A DNA stretch of 64,000 nucleotides, taken from Nitrospira sp. (GTDB lineage: Bacteria > Nitrospirota > Nitrospiria > Nitrospirales > Nitrospiraceae). The stretch spans positions 577,001 to 641,000 of the forward strand of contig CP126121.1 of assembly GCA_030123625.1 (NCBI GenBank). The letters are read 5' to 3'. A model generated the notes under the pieces. It was not told the origin of the DNA. It did no database searches and worked only from the letters and a program-made list of their open reading frames with translations. Every line of letters starts with the position of its first letter. Positions within the stretch are counted from its first letter, which is position 1. The position numbers and the translations under genes were made by a program. Shown piece by piece: positions 7,505 to 16,805 of this stretch.

Positions 7505-9643
7505 ATGCGCAAGTGGTCAGGCAGTCCATTTCCCCTGGGAGCCAATTGGGACGGACAAGGCGTCAACTTTGCCTTGTTCTCGGAGAATGCGACGAAAGTG
7601 GAGTTGTGCCTGTTCGATCGTGCCGACGATCCACGCCCATCCGTTTGCATTCCGCTTGAAGAACGGACCAATCAAGTCTGGCACGTGTACTTGCCGGAGC
7701 TCTTTCCCGGACAGCACTATGGGTATCGCGTCCACGGCCCTTATGATCCGGCGCAGGGCCATCGATTCAATCCCGCCAAACTCCTCATCGACCCGTACGC
7801 GAAAGCGGTGGCGGGCAACGTGCAGTGGTCCGACGGGCTCATGTTCGGCTATCGAATCGGTGATCCGCAAGCCGACCTCTCGATGGACGACCGGGATAAC
7901 GCCGCCTACGTTCCCAAAAGCGTGGTGGTCGATTCCGCGTTCACCTGGGGCGCCGATAAACTTCTCCGCACTCCTTGGGACGAGACGGTGATCTATGAAG
8001 TGCACGTGAAAGGATTGACGGCCCGCCACCCCGACGTGCCGGAGGATTTGCGAGGGACCTATTTGGGCATAACCTCGCCGGCTATTCTGGATCATCTAAA
8101 AACCCTCGGCGTCACAGCCGTCGAATTGTTGCCCGTCCATCATTTCGTCCGCGAGAAACATCTTCAGGATCGCGGGCTCACGAACTATTGGGGCTATAAT
8201 TCCATCGGATTTTTTGCCCCCGATATTCAGTATGCCCATTCTCAGAAACGCGGCGAGCAGGTGCGCGAGTTCAAAGCGATGGTGAAAACGTTGCACAGCG
8301 AAGGCATCGAAGTCATTCTCGACGTCGTCTACAACCATACGGCGGAAGGGAATCAACTCGGACCGACCCTCTGCTTCCGCGGCATCGATAACGCCGCATA
8401 CTATCGCCTGGTGGACGACAACAAACGCTACTACATGGATTACACGGGATGCGGCAATACGCTGAACATGAACCATCCGCGTGTGTTGCAGCTCATCATG
8501 GACAGCCTGCGCTATTGGGTCGAAGAGATGCACATCGACGGGTTCCGTTTCGATCTCGCATCCGCCCTGGCGCGGGAGCTGCACGACGTGAACCGCCTCG
8601 GCGCGTTCTTCGACATCATCTATCAGGACCCGATCCTCTCCCGCGTCAAGTTGATCGCCGAACCCTGGGACTTGGCTTCCGGAGGCTACCAAGTCGGAAA
8701 CTTTCCCTTGGGCTGGGCCGAATGGAACGATAAGTATCGCGATACCATCCGCCGCTATGTCAAGGGAGACGGCGGGCAGGTATCCGAGTTCGGCTATCGC
8801 TTATCAGGCAGCAGCGATCTGTACGAACGCAGCGGGAAACGCCCGTACGCCAGCATCAACTTCGTCACCGCCCATGACGGTTTCACGCTCAACGACCTGG
8901 TGTCGTACAACGAGAAACACAATGAGGCGAACGGGGAAGAGAATCGGGACGGCAACGACAACAACCAAAGCTGGAATTGCGGCGTGGAAGGCCCGACGAA
9001 TGATCCGGCGATCGTGGCCCTGCGAGAGCAACAGAAACGCAATTTCCTTGCGACCCTCTTTCTCTCCCAGGGAGTCCCCATGCTGTGCGGGGGCGATGAA
9101 TTGGGCCGCACTCAGGGGGGCAACAATAACGCCTACTGTCAGGACAATGAAATCAGCTGGTTTAATTGGGACCTGCGAGACCGCGATCGTCAACTGTTGG
9201 CCTTCGTACGGCGCCTCATTCAATTACGGCGCGAGCAGCCGGTGCTGGGCAGACGTCAATTCTTCCAGGGACGGCGCATTCGCGGGTCCGAAATCAAGGA
9301 TATCGCGTGGTTTCGTCCCGACGGCCATGAAATGACCGATCAAGATTGGCAGAACGAGCATGCCCGCTCTCTTGGGGTGCGGCTGGCCGGCGACGCCATC
9401 GAGGAGAAGGACTACAAAGGACGGACCATCCGTGGGGACACATTGTTATTGCTGTTTAACGCCCATCATGAGCCGCTTCCTTTCATCCTGCCCGCGCATC
9501 AGCGGGGCGTTCGATGGGAAATGCTGATCGATACGAGCGATCCTGAAGAGCCGGACGACGATCACAAACAGTTCCGCGGGGGAGAAACGTTTGATCTTAA
9601 AGCCCGCTCAATCGCGGTACTGCGGTTGCATAAGACGCGCTGA
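7505..9643 (+). CDS. glgX: Glycogen debranching enzyme GlgX (GH13 isoamylase type)
   Basis: A 712-residue cytosolic enzyme hydrolysing alpha-1,6 branches of glycogen, preferring short stubs left by phosphorylase. The N-terminal CBM48 module spans about residues 8-120. The GH13 barrel follows, with DVVYNHT from 273, nucleophile Asp349 in DGFRFDLA, acid/base Glu386 in AEPWD and Asp458 in TAHDGFT. The insertion rich in Asn/Asp (GNDNNQSWN) is typical of GlgX. I chose ATG 7505, which gives the family-standard N-terminus; an in-frame ATG at 7436 would add 23 untypical residues. It converges with malQ. A 22-bp palindrome lies upstream and may control it. Confidence 0.93.
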   Translation: MRKWSGSPFPLGANWDGQGVNFALFSENATKVELCLFDRADDPRPSVCIPLEERTNQVWHVYLPELFPGQHYGYRVHGPYDPAQGHRFNPAKLLIDPYAKAVAGNVQWSDGLMFGYRIGDPQADLSMDDRDNAAYVPKSVVVDSAFTWGADKLLRTPWDETVIYEVHVKGLTARHPDVPEDLRGTYLGITSPAILDHLKTLGVTAVELLPVHHFVREKHLQDRGLTNYWGYNSIGFFAPDIQYAHSQKRGEQVREFKAMVKTLHSEGIEVILDVVYNHTAEGNQLGPTLCFRGIDNAAYYRLVDDNKRYYMDYTGCGNTLNMNHPRVLQLIMDSLRYWVEEMHIDGFRFDLASALARELHDVNRLGAFFDIIYQDPILSRVKLIAEPWDLASGGYQVGNFPLGWAEWNDKYRDTIRRYVKGDGGQVSEFGYRLSGSSDLYERSGKRPYASINFVTAHDGFTLNDLVSYNEKHNEANGEENRDGNDNNQSWNCGVEGPTNDPAIVALREQQKRNFLATLFLSQGVPMLCGGDELGRTQGGNNNAYCQDNEISWFNWDLRDRDRQLLAFVRRLIQLRREQPVLGRRQFFQGRRIRGSEIKDIAWFRPDGHEMTDQDWQNEHARSLGVRLAGDAIEEKDYKGRTIRGDTLLLLFNAHHEPLPFILPAHQRGVRWEMLIDTSDPEEPDDDHKQFRGGETFDLKARSIAVLRLHKTR

Positions 9644-9811
9644 TCCTAAGCGGCCCTACCTATCCACCTCACACCTCCGGTTGATACCCTTGACCATCCG
9701 AAAATAAAACAGACTCGGACCAGTGAGATTTCGCGGGCATCCTAGTCGCGGTCACCGAGGCGCATCATCGAACGTGAAGCCTGCGCACATCTGCATGCGG
9801 TAGGCGGCGAT

Positions 9812-11728
9812 TCAGCGCACTTGGGCGCGATTGCGGCGACTCAAAACTTTCCCTAGACGGTGTGGAAACTGAGCCGTCTCGATCTCTTCGAGCGAGAGCG
9901 GCAATGCGAGGGACCAGTTGGGATATGTGCCTTCCGCTCCCGGCATATTCGGTCGCTCCGAGGCAAGGCAGGCCGCCTCCATCGTGGCCATGACGATAAC
10001 CGAGGGCGCGACCGCCAATTGCTCGAACGTGCGGACGGCCGCCGTTTCCAAATCGGCGCGCCGATCGATTCCGCTGATCTGCGCCATCTTCTGCCGCAAC
10101 TTTTCGGCCGCGGCCTTGTCCGGATCCAACCCGCTCCGGCGCTGAAGTTCCAAATCCGCCCCGGTCCAAATGCCGGCCAGCGTGGGGAGATCGTGCGTGG
10201 TCACGGCGGCCAAGGCCTTCTCCGGATAGTCCGACGGTGCGGTATCCTCGAACCAGAGCAATCGGTAAGACAGCATATCGTACTTTGCCATCTGCTCACG
10301 AACGCCCTCTTCGACTGTGCCGAGATCTTCACCGACCACCACCGCGCCGGCTCGCCGGCTTTCCAGCGCGATGATGCCCAGCAGGTCATCAGCCCGATAC
10401 CGCACATATGCGCCGTCCTTCGGTGCACAGCCATGAGGAACCCACCAGAGCCGGAAGAGGCCCATGACATGGTCGATACGCAACCCGCCGGTATGGCGCA
10501 TCGCGGCGCGGATCGTTTGAATGAACGGTTCATAGGCCGCCTGCCGTAGTTTGTGTGGGTTGAACGGCGGCAAGCCCCAATTCTGGCCTTGTTTATTGAA
10601 GAGGTCAGGGGGAGCTCCGATCGAACAATCGAGTGCCACGAAATCCTGCCAAGCCCAGGCGTCTGCCCCATTAGGTGAAAAGCCCACGGGCAAGTCCTGC
10701 ATCAATGTCGCTGGTTCCGTCGCGCGCGCTAGCTGGCGGTCCAACAGCCACTGCAGCCACTTATGGAAGCGTACGCGATCGACATGCTCCTGTGTGAAGC
10801 GCTGCATGTCCTCCGCGTCGGGGCGGCGATAGCCGCTCGGCCATTGCCGCCAGTCGGCGCCATGCTGTTCCACCAACACGTTGAAGACGGCGAATTGGTC
10901 GAGCGATGGTCCTTGGTCCCGCTGAAATCGATCGAAGTCCGCGTCTTCCTTGAAAAGGACCCATAGTTTCTGCAAGGCATCCAGTTTCAGTTGAAACACC
11001 CGATCGCGATCGATCTTCCGTTCGTCGTTCAATGCACGAGCGTCCGCGGCGAGCTGCCGAAGATCGCCTTCGATTCGCTCGAACCCCGGCACATCTTCGA
11101 TATGGAGATAGAGCGGATTCCGATAGCGGCGGCTGGAAGGCGAATAGGGACTGGCTTCCTGAGGCAGAATCGGAAGAGTCGCATTCAAAGGGTTGATTAG
11201 CACCATCCCCGCTCCAATGGACTTGGCCCATTCCCCAAGGCGGCGAAGGTCGGCTAAGTCCCCGAGGCCCCAGCTTGAACGGCTTCGCGCGGCATAGACC
11301 TGCGCGCTCCATCCCCAGGTTCTTAATCCCGAGGGAAGATGGCAGCATCCAGGCGTAACAATGAGCTTCATGGACGGAGGCCCACCCTTCGGCGCGAGCT
11401 CATGGTAGCCGATCGGTACGCTGTTGGGGAGGCGGTCGCGCACCTCCATAGTTGTGCCGTCTTCCAGCCGCAACTCGGCGCGACCGGGGAGGACCAACGG
11501 TTCTCCGCGACGCATTACCTTGACCGGTTCGTTGAACAGAGACTGTGGCGCTTGAGGCGGGCGGCCGATCACAGACCGGATCGCTTCGATAGATTTCCGA
11601 GATACCGTTTGCTCCTTCCCTGCTGCGTCTTGGTAGACGGTATCGATGCCCCAGGCATCGCGACTCATGGCCTGTCCTTTCACAGGCTGGTGAAATAATC
11701 TGGCCACAGTTGTAAAAAAGTTTTTCAT
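9812..11728 (-). CDS. malQ: 4-alpha-glucanotransferase (amylomaltase)
   Basis: A 638-residue GH77 enzyme that moves maltosyl and longer units between alpha-1,4 glucans. Catalytic residues are Asp419 in LRIDHVMGLFR, Glu467 in VVGEDLGT and Asp513 in TTHDLPT. The region before residue 130 is the beta-rich extension common in MalQ proteins. The ATG overlaps the treZ stop as ATGA (4 nt), so the two are translationally coupled. A second ATG (residue 21) also has a purine-rich leader and could be used. With GlgX and TreZ it would recycle short maltodextrins produced by debranching. Confidence 0.92.
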   Translation of the reverse strand: MKNFFTTVARLFHQPVKGQAMSRDAWGIDTVYQDAAGKEQTVSRKSIEAIRSVIGRPPQAPQSLFNEPVKVMRRGEPLVLPGRAELRLEDGTTMEVRDRLPNSVPIGYHELAPKGGPPSMKLIVTPGCCHLPSGLRTWGWSAQVYAARSRSSWGLGDLADLRRLGEWAKSIGAGMVLINPLNATLPILPQEASPYSPSSRRYRNPLYLHIEDVPGFERIEGDLRQLAADARALNDERKIDRDRVFQLKLDALQKLWVLFKEDADFDRFQRDQGPSLDQFAVFNVLVEQHGADWRQWPSGYRRPDAEDMQRFTQEHVDRVRFHKWLQWLLDRQLARATEPATLMQDLPVGFSPNGADAWAWQDFVALDCSIGAPPDLFNKQGQNWGLPPFNPHKLRQAAYEPFIQTIRAAMRHTGGLRIDHVMGLFRLWWVPHGCAPKDGAYVRYRADDLLGIIALESRRAGAVVVGEDLGTVEEGVREQMAKYDMLSYRLLWFEDTAPSDYPEKALAAVTTHDLPTLAGIWTGADLELQRRSGLDPDKAAAEKLRQKMAQISGIDRRADLETAAVRTFEQLAVAPSVIVMATMEAACLASERPNMPGAEGTYPNWSLALPLSLEEIETAQFPHRLGKVLSRRNRAQVR

Positions 11729-13596
11729 ATCCCGTTAAAGACCAGGCATTCGTAAGGCAACAAGGTGCGATCGGATAGGTCGGCGCGTCTCGTGCCGTGA
11801 TACTGTTCCGCCTCGGAGCTCCAATGGAAACGGACGGAGACTCCGTCCGGAATCCGCTGCTCCTGCGCGGACAAGTTGAAGAGCGCACGAATGCTGTCTT
11901 GCGAATCGAACTTTCCGCGGGTCAGCTCCAATACGGGATCGTCAGTCGGAAGCAGGCGGGCGGTACGATTGATGCCATCACGCAGGGCCGGCCATTCGCG
12001 GCGCGCCCGCAGCAGATCTTGATACAGCCGCCGCAGTCCCGCGCGATGTGGGTCCGCTTCCCAGGACCAGCTCAACCGGGAAGCAGCGAACGTCGACTCG
12101 GCTTGGGGGTCCGGCACGTCACCGTCCCTGTGGAACGCTTCGAATTCCCGTCGCCGGCCGGCGCGGACATTTTCGATCAGCGCCGGATCGCTGAAGGAAC
12201 AAAAAAACTGGAACGGGCGCGGCTCGCCGTATTCTTCTCCCATGAACAAGAGCGGCAAATACGGCGCGAGCAGCATGAGGCTCGCTGCCAGGCGTTGCGC
12301 CGGCGGAGGAAGCAGCGTGCTCAGTCGATCGCCTGCGGCGCGATTGCCGATCTGATCGTGATTTTGTGTGCAGACGACGAACCGGTCTCCGGGAAGTCCC
12401 TCGGCGGAACCGCCGTGGCGTCGATCGCGCGAACGGCTGTAACAGCCGTCGAACACGAATGTATCGGTCAGCGCTTTGGCGAGTTGCTCGGGGCGTCCAT
12501 AGTCGATGTAATACCCTTGCCGTTCACCGGTGAGGCAGGTGTGTACCGCATGATGGAAATCGTCGCTCCACTGCGCGTCCAACCCATAGCCGCCCTGCTC
12601 CCGCGGCAACACGATCCGCACGTCGTTGAGGTCGCTCTCCGCCACGATGTACGCGCCATAGTCTCGTCCTTCCGAAGCGGCCTGCGCGGCCTCTTTGATA
12701 TCGCGGAGAATATGGCGGGCCCCGAAGTCATAGATCGCATGGATCGCGTCCAACCGTAGCCCGTCGAAATGGTAGTCGCGGATCCACATACGCACATTGT
12801 CCAGTACGAACTGCCGCACATGGTCTGATCCGGCCTCGTCATAGTTGACCGCCGCTCCCCAGGGCGTCCGGTAGCGCTCGGTGAAATAGGGTCCGAATTC
12901 GGCGAGATACGCGCCTTCCGGACCGATATGATTGTAGACGACGTCGAGAAAGACAGCGAGGCCGTGGCGGTGACAGGCGTCGACGAGACGCTGCAAGCCG
13001 TGCGGCCCGCCGTAACTGTGTTGCGGCGCATAGGGATGCACGCCGTCATATCCCCAGTTGCGGGTGCCGGAAAATTGTGCCACCGGCATAAGTTCGATCG
13101 CCGTCACACCCAGCTCCTGCAGAGCCGGCAGCCGCGGGATGACGGCATCGAACGTGCCTTCGGGCGTAAACGTGCCGACGTGCAGCTCATAAAAGGCGAG
13201 ACCTTCACGCGGGATGCCGCTCCAAGCCGCATCGGTCCAACGGAATTCGTCCGGATCAAGAACGGCCGAAGGCAGACTGACCCCGTCCGGTTGCCAGCGC
13301 GATGCAGGATCCGGACGCTCAGGACCTCCATCCAAGCGATAGGAATAGCGTTGCCCGCTGAGAATGCGATCGCTCGTGAAACTGAAGTAGCCCTGCTCTT
13401 CCTGTTCCATCGGGCGGACTACCCGGCTCTCGCCGTCAATCAACACCAATTCCACACGCTTCGCTTTCGGAGCCCATACCCGCCACCGAACGCGGCCGTC
13501 ATCTTGAAACAGCGCCCCGCACTCCGGTCGTTCTTCTTGCAAGGCCTCAGTATTCTGGTTGGGGAGCCGGCTCGGCGCCTGCCGCCGCTTCTGCAT
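11725..13596 (-). CDS. treZ: Malto-oligosyltrehalose trehalohydrolase TreZ (copy 1)
   Basis: A 623-residue GH13_10-type enzyme that cleaves trehalose from malto-oligosyltrehalose. The CBM48-like N-terminal module covers about residues 25-110. The barrel has FLDVVYNHIGPEG from 216, nucleophile Asp283 in DGLRLDAIHAI, acid/base Glu320 in VAESDLND and Asp414 in TQNHDQIGN; FMGEEYGE follows. These are TreZ rather than GlgB signatures. Its usual partner TreY, which makes the substrate, is not in the window. It is coupled to malQ by a 4-nt overlap. No strong ribosome binding site precedes the ATG. A diverged second copy lies at 38197-40107 (FLDVVYNHIG here, ILDVVYNHFG there). Confidence 0.9.
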   Translation of the reverse strand: MQKRRQAPSRLPNQNTEALQEERPECGALFQDDGRVRWRVWAPKAKRVELVLIDGESRVVRPMEQEEQGYFSFTSDRILSGQRYSYRLDGGPERPDPASRWQPDGVSLPSAVLDPDEFRWTDAAWSGIPREGLAFYELHVGTFTPEGTFDAVIPRLPALQELGVTAIELMPVAQFSGTRNWGYDGVHPYAPQHSYGGPHGLQRLVDACHRHGLAVFLDVVYNHIGPEGAYLAEFGPYFTERYRTPWGAAVNYDEAGSDHVRQFVLDNVRMWIRDYHFDGLRLDAIHAIYDFGARHILRDIKEAAQAASEGRDYGAYIVAESDLNDVRIVLPREQGGYGLDAQWSDDFHHAVHTCLTGERQGYYIDYGRPEQLAKALTDTFVFDGCYSRSRDRRHGGSAEGLPGDRFVVCTQNHDQIGNRAAGDRLSTLLPPPAQRLAASLMLLAPYLPLLFMGEEYGEPRPFQFFCSFSDPALIENVRAGRRREFEAFHRDGDVPDPQAESTFAASRLSWSWEADPHRAGLRRLYQDLLRARREWPALRDGINRTARLLPTDDPVLELTRGKFDSQDSIRALFNLSAQEQRIPDGVSVRFHWSSEAEQYHGTRRADLSDRTLLPYECLVFNGI

Positions 13597-13665
13597 CTTG
13601 TTGTCTACGGTTCCAATTCAGCCATAGAACCCGTTAAAGACGTCGCGACATAAGCCGCATCACGG

Positions 13666-14046
13666 TCATTCACCGGGCAGTTTTTTACTCTGCACTGTGC
13701 CGCCTGGGACGGTGCCTCCCGGAAGGGTCCCTCCCGGCAACATGCCTCCAGGCACCGTTCCGCCGGGCAAGGTCTTATTGGGAAATGTTCCGCCCGGAAG
13801 TGTCCCTCCCGGAAGAGTCCCACCCGGCAACGTGCCGCCGGGCAGCGTCCCTCCCGGCAAGGTGCCTCCGTCCGGCGTATTGTCAAGACCGGAATGCCTC
13901 GTCCCTTCATCTGCCGTTCCAGAACGTGGCGTATCCGGTGTACTGACAGGCATAGTGGACTGGTCTCCGAATCCTGCGCCACAATCCGAGGACAGTAACA
14001 TTGAAGACAATCCAAACAGGAAGACAAGTAGCGTTATACGTTTCAT
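13666..14046 (-). CDS. Secreted LPGGT-repeat protein
   Basis: A 126-residue protein with a signal peptide (hydrophobic TLLVFLFGLSSMLL, cleavage probably near residue 25). After a short polar linker it consists of about 13 five-residue units of the LPGGT/VPGGT type. The 15-nt DNA repeats are imperfect, so the repeat is not brand new. ATG 14046 is preceded by AAGGAG at 7 nt; an overlapping GTG at 14049 is closer. Pentapeptide P-G-G turns suggest an elastic or collagen-like extracellular filler; the actual role is unknown. It lies between treZ and the oxidoreductase gene on the same strand. The opposite strand reads as PPG repeats, which I regard as a shadow. Confidence 0.7.
   Translation of the reverse strand: MKRITLLVFLFGLSSMLLSSDCGAGFGDQSTMPVSTPDTPRSGTADEGTRHSGLDNTPDGGTLPGGTLPGGTLPGGTLPGGTLPGGTFPNKTLPGGTVPGGMLPGGTLPGGTVPGGTVQSKKLPGE
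13697..13872. repeat. 15-nt tandem repeat tract encoding LPGGT
   Basis: Imperfect 15-bp units (consensus on plus strand near GTCCCTCCCGGCAAG) are repeated about 12-13 times with mostly third-position changes. One unit is altered to FPNKT. The tract is a potential site of slipped-strand length variation within the secreted-protein gene. Confidence 0.75.
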
Positions 14047-14055
14047 CACAGCTCC

Positions 14056-15213
14056 TTATAGCGAGGGTGATTTCACGTGAACGAGCGTCGGCTTCTGAAC
14101 CGGTGGCCGTTTGATGACCTGATCATGTGAGGGCCACTGTTTCTTGTCAGGAAGTGACAGGGAAACGGGTCGACCGGTTTTCGCCGACCGATAGAGGGCC
14201 TCGACGATCGCCACATCGATCAAGCCTTCCAGCCCGGACGGTTCGGGATCACGGTCGTTGAGCACGCAATCGGAAAAATACAGCAGCTCCGGTGCAAATT
14301 GATCACGCCCCTCGTATCGCCGAGAACGGCTCTTCCCATTGAGCAGACTATTCTGCCGAAGTTCGCCGATATACTCATAAGCCGGATCCATCCGAACATA
14401 CCCTTTCGTGCCGACCACTTCGTAAGCTGAGACATCGGTCGCTCCAAAGCTACAGACGAACGTCGCGAGACAGCTACCCGGGAATTCGAGCCAGGCCGTC
14501 GTCATCTCATCGACCTCTCGAAAACGCCGGTCGGTCCCCTTGACCGCACAGGCGCTGACTCTCGTCGGGTTGGCTTGAAAGACGTAACGGGCGGCATTGA
14601 TGCAATAGACGCCGATGTCGTACAGCGAGCCGCCGCCTAATTCGGCATCCACCCGGATATTTTCTTCGCGCACCTGCATGGTAAAGACCGAATTGAACAG
14701 TCGGAGGTTGCCGAGCTTGCCGGACCGGGCGAGCTCGACCGTGTCCATGTTCGCCTCCTCGAAATGCAGGCGATAGGCGACCATCAATTTGGTATCGGCA
14801 CGATCGGCCGCTTGGATCATGCGTCGGCATTCCTGCTCGGTCACAGCCATCGGTTTTTCACACAGAACATGGACGCCTGCTTTGGCCGCTCGCACCGCAT
14901 AGTCGCAATGCAGACTATTCGGCAGCGCGATATACACGGCGTCGATATGGCCTTCCCGCAGGCATTGATCGTATTGACGATAGGAATAGCAGTAAGGGAC
15001 TTCATACCGACGGGACAACTGCCTCAGCTTGTGGGGATCATCGGATACCAGCGCCGTCAATTGGGAATTCTTTTCAGCATGGGCGAATGCCGGTAGGACC
15101 GCGACCTGCGCAATGTAACCGAGCCCTACCACGGCATAACGAACCGGCGTCGCTTCAACGCGAGACGTGCTGCGGCGGACGATGGAAGATTTAGTCGAGA
15201 CAGAACGGCCCAT
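14056..15213 (-). CDS. Gfo/Idh/MocA family NAD(P)-dependent oxidoreductase
   Basis: A roughly 385-residue cytosolic dehydrogenase. The N-terminal Rossmann fold begins with YAVVGLGYIAQ, and the family motif CEKPMAV is present with its catalytic lysine. The C-terminal alpha/beta domain contains GGGSLYDIGVYCINAARY, typical of glucose-fructose oxidoreductase-like members. Substrates in this family are sugars, inositols or their derivatives; the exact one cannot be read. ATG 15213 has GAGG upstream; ATG 15225 would add four residues without a site. It is 9 nt upstream of the LPGGT-repeat gene and may be co-transcribed with it. Confidence 0.82.
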   Translation of the reverse strand: MGRSVSTKSSIVRRSTSRVEATPVRYAVVGLGYIAQVAVLPAFAHAEKNSQLTALVSDDPHKLRQLSRRYEVPYCYSYRQYDQCLREGHIDAVYIALPNSLHCDYAVRAAKAGVHVLCEKPMAVTEQECRRMIQAADRADTKLMVAYRLHFEEANMDTVELARSGKLGNLRLFNSVFTMQVREENIRVDAELGGGSLYDIGVYCINAARYVFQANPTRVSACAVKGTDRRFREVDEMTTAWLEFPGSCLATFVCSFGATDVSAYEVVGTKGYVRMDPAYEYIGELRQNSLLNGKSRSRRYEGRDQFAPELLYFSDCVLNDRDPEPSGLEGLIDVAIVEALYRSAKTGRPVSLSLPDKKQWPSHDQVIKRPPVQKPTLVHVKSPSL

Positions 15214-15377
15214 CAGACCTCGCATAAAGTGCTTTTAGGAACGTAACATTCAATCCTCCATCGTCGCAGCTGACGATCTCCCTAGTTCGTCAACTGTCCG
15301 ACTTCGCCGTTCGATCCCAAGAGGAACGTGCAGGCTATTCCTCATTCTGCCGACACAATCGGCGCTCCTCAAACTGT

Positions 15378-15740
15378 TCAGAGCGTCGGTATGCGAGGCT
15401 GCTCGGCTTGTTCCAGTTCTTGTTGATGTCTCAAACAATTGGGAGTCCAAGGAATGGCTTCAAGCCGTTTTTCTTCGATCGGTTCACCGTCCACCACACA
15501 GGTCCCGAAGGTGCCTTCGTCGATCCGCTGCAGGGCTTCGCGGACTTGGCTCAAGGTTCTCCAATCGGCATCTGCTTCCCGAAACTGCTCATCCTTCCGT
15601 TCGTCGTCGATGCTCTCGTCGCCCGCATCACCAGCCGGGCCGTCGCCCGGCTGCCGAGCCCGTTTACCGGCTCGTGTGAGCTGTGCCAACAAGGCTTGCT
15701 CTTTTTCCAGCAGTTGTCCCTTATATCGGTCTTTATTCAT
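15378..15740 (-). CDS. DksA/TraR-like protein with degenerate zinc finger
   Basis: A 120-residue protein with an N-terminal helical hairpin (about 1-75) rich in acidic residues, then the DksA-like segment GTCVVDGEPI...RLEAIP...CLRHQ. Canonical DksA has two CxxC pairs; here they are CxxD and CxxH, so zinc binding, if kept, would use Cys-Asp-Cys-His or be lost. DksA family proteins insert into the RNA polymerase secondary channel; small members of this type often occur in stress islands. AGAGGG precedes the ATG at suitable spacing. It could alternatively be a non-transcriptional TraR-like protein. Confidence 0.8.
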   Translation of the reverse strand: MNKDRYKGQLLEKEQALLAQLTRAGKRARQPGDGPAGDAGDESIDDERKDEQFREADADWRTLSQVREALQRIDEGTFGTCVVDGEPIEEKRLEAIPWTPNCLRHQQELEQAEQPRIPTL

Positions 15741-15798
15741 GAATCCCTCTCATGTGTTGATGCCGGCCCTCTTTTATGGGTGACCTGGCCTTCTGTCA

Positions 15799-16167
15799 TC
15801 ATCGCCGTCCAGAGCGGGATGGATGACGGCGCTTCACATCTTTGCCGAACAATGTGCGCAATTCATCTTTGGCCCGTTCCAGCCGGTTTTTCTGGGCGGC
15901 ATCTAGATTTTTGCCGCCCCGATTGATGTGAAAGCTCAGCATGGACATCGCTGATTGATAGGGAGTGCCTTTACGCCTACGGCTCCGTAAGGCCGACCGC
16001 TTGAGCGAAGAGGCGATCTGACGAGGACTCGTCTTCGTGAACAGGCCCTGTTCCAGATCCAAAGCATCGCTATGCCTCATGACGTCGGCCGACCATTTGC
16101 GAGTCTTCCGTGGTTTCGACTTGGATGATCCGAGGCTTCTCTTTCTCGTATTTGATCGCTTGGCCAT
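15799..16167 (-). CDS. DUF3175 family basic protein
   Basis: A 122-residue, strongly basic protein. The central and C-terminal segments (KWSADVMRHSDALDLEQG, SAMSMLSFHINRGGKNL, LERAKDELRTLFG) match DUF3175, a family of unknown function often found beside stress genes. N- and C-termini are lysine/arginine-rich and may contact nucleic acid. GGAGG lies 7 nt before the ATG. No signal peptide. Confidence 0.82.
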   Translation of the reverse strand: MAKRSNTRKRSLGSSKSKPRKTRKWSADVMRHSDALDLEQGLFTKTSPRQIASSLKRSALRSRRRKGTPYQSAMSMLSFHINRGGKNLDAAQKNRLERAKDELRTLFGKDVKRRHPSRSGRR

Positions 16168-16194
16168 TTCTGTTCCTCCGGCAGGTTATCCTAA

Positions 16195-16350
16195 TCACCG
16201 CGCACGCGATGCGGTCGCCCAGGCTCCAATGGCCAGCCCAGCAGAGTGAGAACCAATTGTGTTGCAAGACCCACCGCCCATCCCGCTATGACTGCGCTCC
16301 ATTGCACCCCCACCGAATGACCACTGTTCCATTGTTCGTGCCATCTCCAT
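16195..16350 (-). pseudogene. Small membrane protein gene with two offsetting frame shifts
   Basis: An ATG at 16350 with a strong GGAGG leader opens a 51-codon frame. As written, its middle is not protein-like. Reading the middle one frame over gives VQWSAVIAGWAVGLATQL then VLTLLG, a classic membrane segment, and returning to the first frame gives LAIGAWATASRAR. One extra G in the five-G run at 16307-16311 (minus strand) and one missing base near 16237-16239 would restore a continuous protein. That sequence resembles small membrane proteins with a W-x-A-V-x-A-G-W start and an LLGLAIGAW end, but is far shorter than most. It may be a decayed gene, or the indels may be assembly errors. Confidence 0.5.
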
Positions 16351-16805
16351 GAATACCTCCAGGTAATACATCTTGCCTCGCTGCCATATGCAGAAGGCCG
16401 AAGTATTTGTACGTATGCAATTGAAAGACCATTCGAGAACTCTCCCCAAGCCGATGGAATTTGTGCAGAGGCTCAACGATTCATCGCCCATCATGTCTCT
16501 GCTCAGACATGATGTCCACAGGGGATGTCGGCCAAAGAAGAAATCCGGTTATCGCCTTGCGCATGTAAGACTATGCTCCTCACGACACACCGTGCATTGT
16601 CCTCACCACGAACATGTCCAGAGAGGCAGTGAGCTGCCTTAGAGCTAACGAAAAGATTCGAGCCGTCGGTCGTCGAACTCTAGATCCTGCTTCACAGCTT
16701 GTCGCGAGAAACTCGGTGTCAGGGCCAAGGGCACATGAATTGCAGTTTTGTATGAATTGCATTTTGTAAGGCACCATAACCATTTTCTTCTCAAAAGGAG
16801 GCAGC
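16351..16805. other. Spacer between divergent genes, with tandem 17-nt direct repeat
   Basis: No supportable gene in 455 nt. Near its right end, ATGAATTGCAGTTTTGT (16735-16751) is followed directly by ATGAATTGCATTTTGT (16752-16767), a tandem repeat differing by one base. TTGCAG and TTTGTA within it are spaced 17 nt apart, like weak -35 and -10 boxes. It ends about 38 nt before the OB-type protein gene and may be its promoter or an operator. Confidence 0.4.

Noticed and set aside
11797-12759. 320-codon rightward frame inside treZ
   Set aside because: Complement of GH13 core; composition matches the antisense pattern of treZ.
13697-14080. Rightward PPG-repeat frame, collagen-like
   Set aside because: It is antisense to the LPGGT-repeat protein, which has a signal peptide and a ribosome binding site; the rightward frame has neither.
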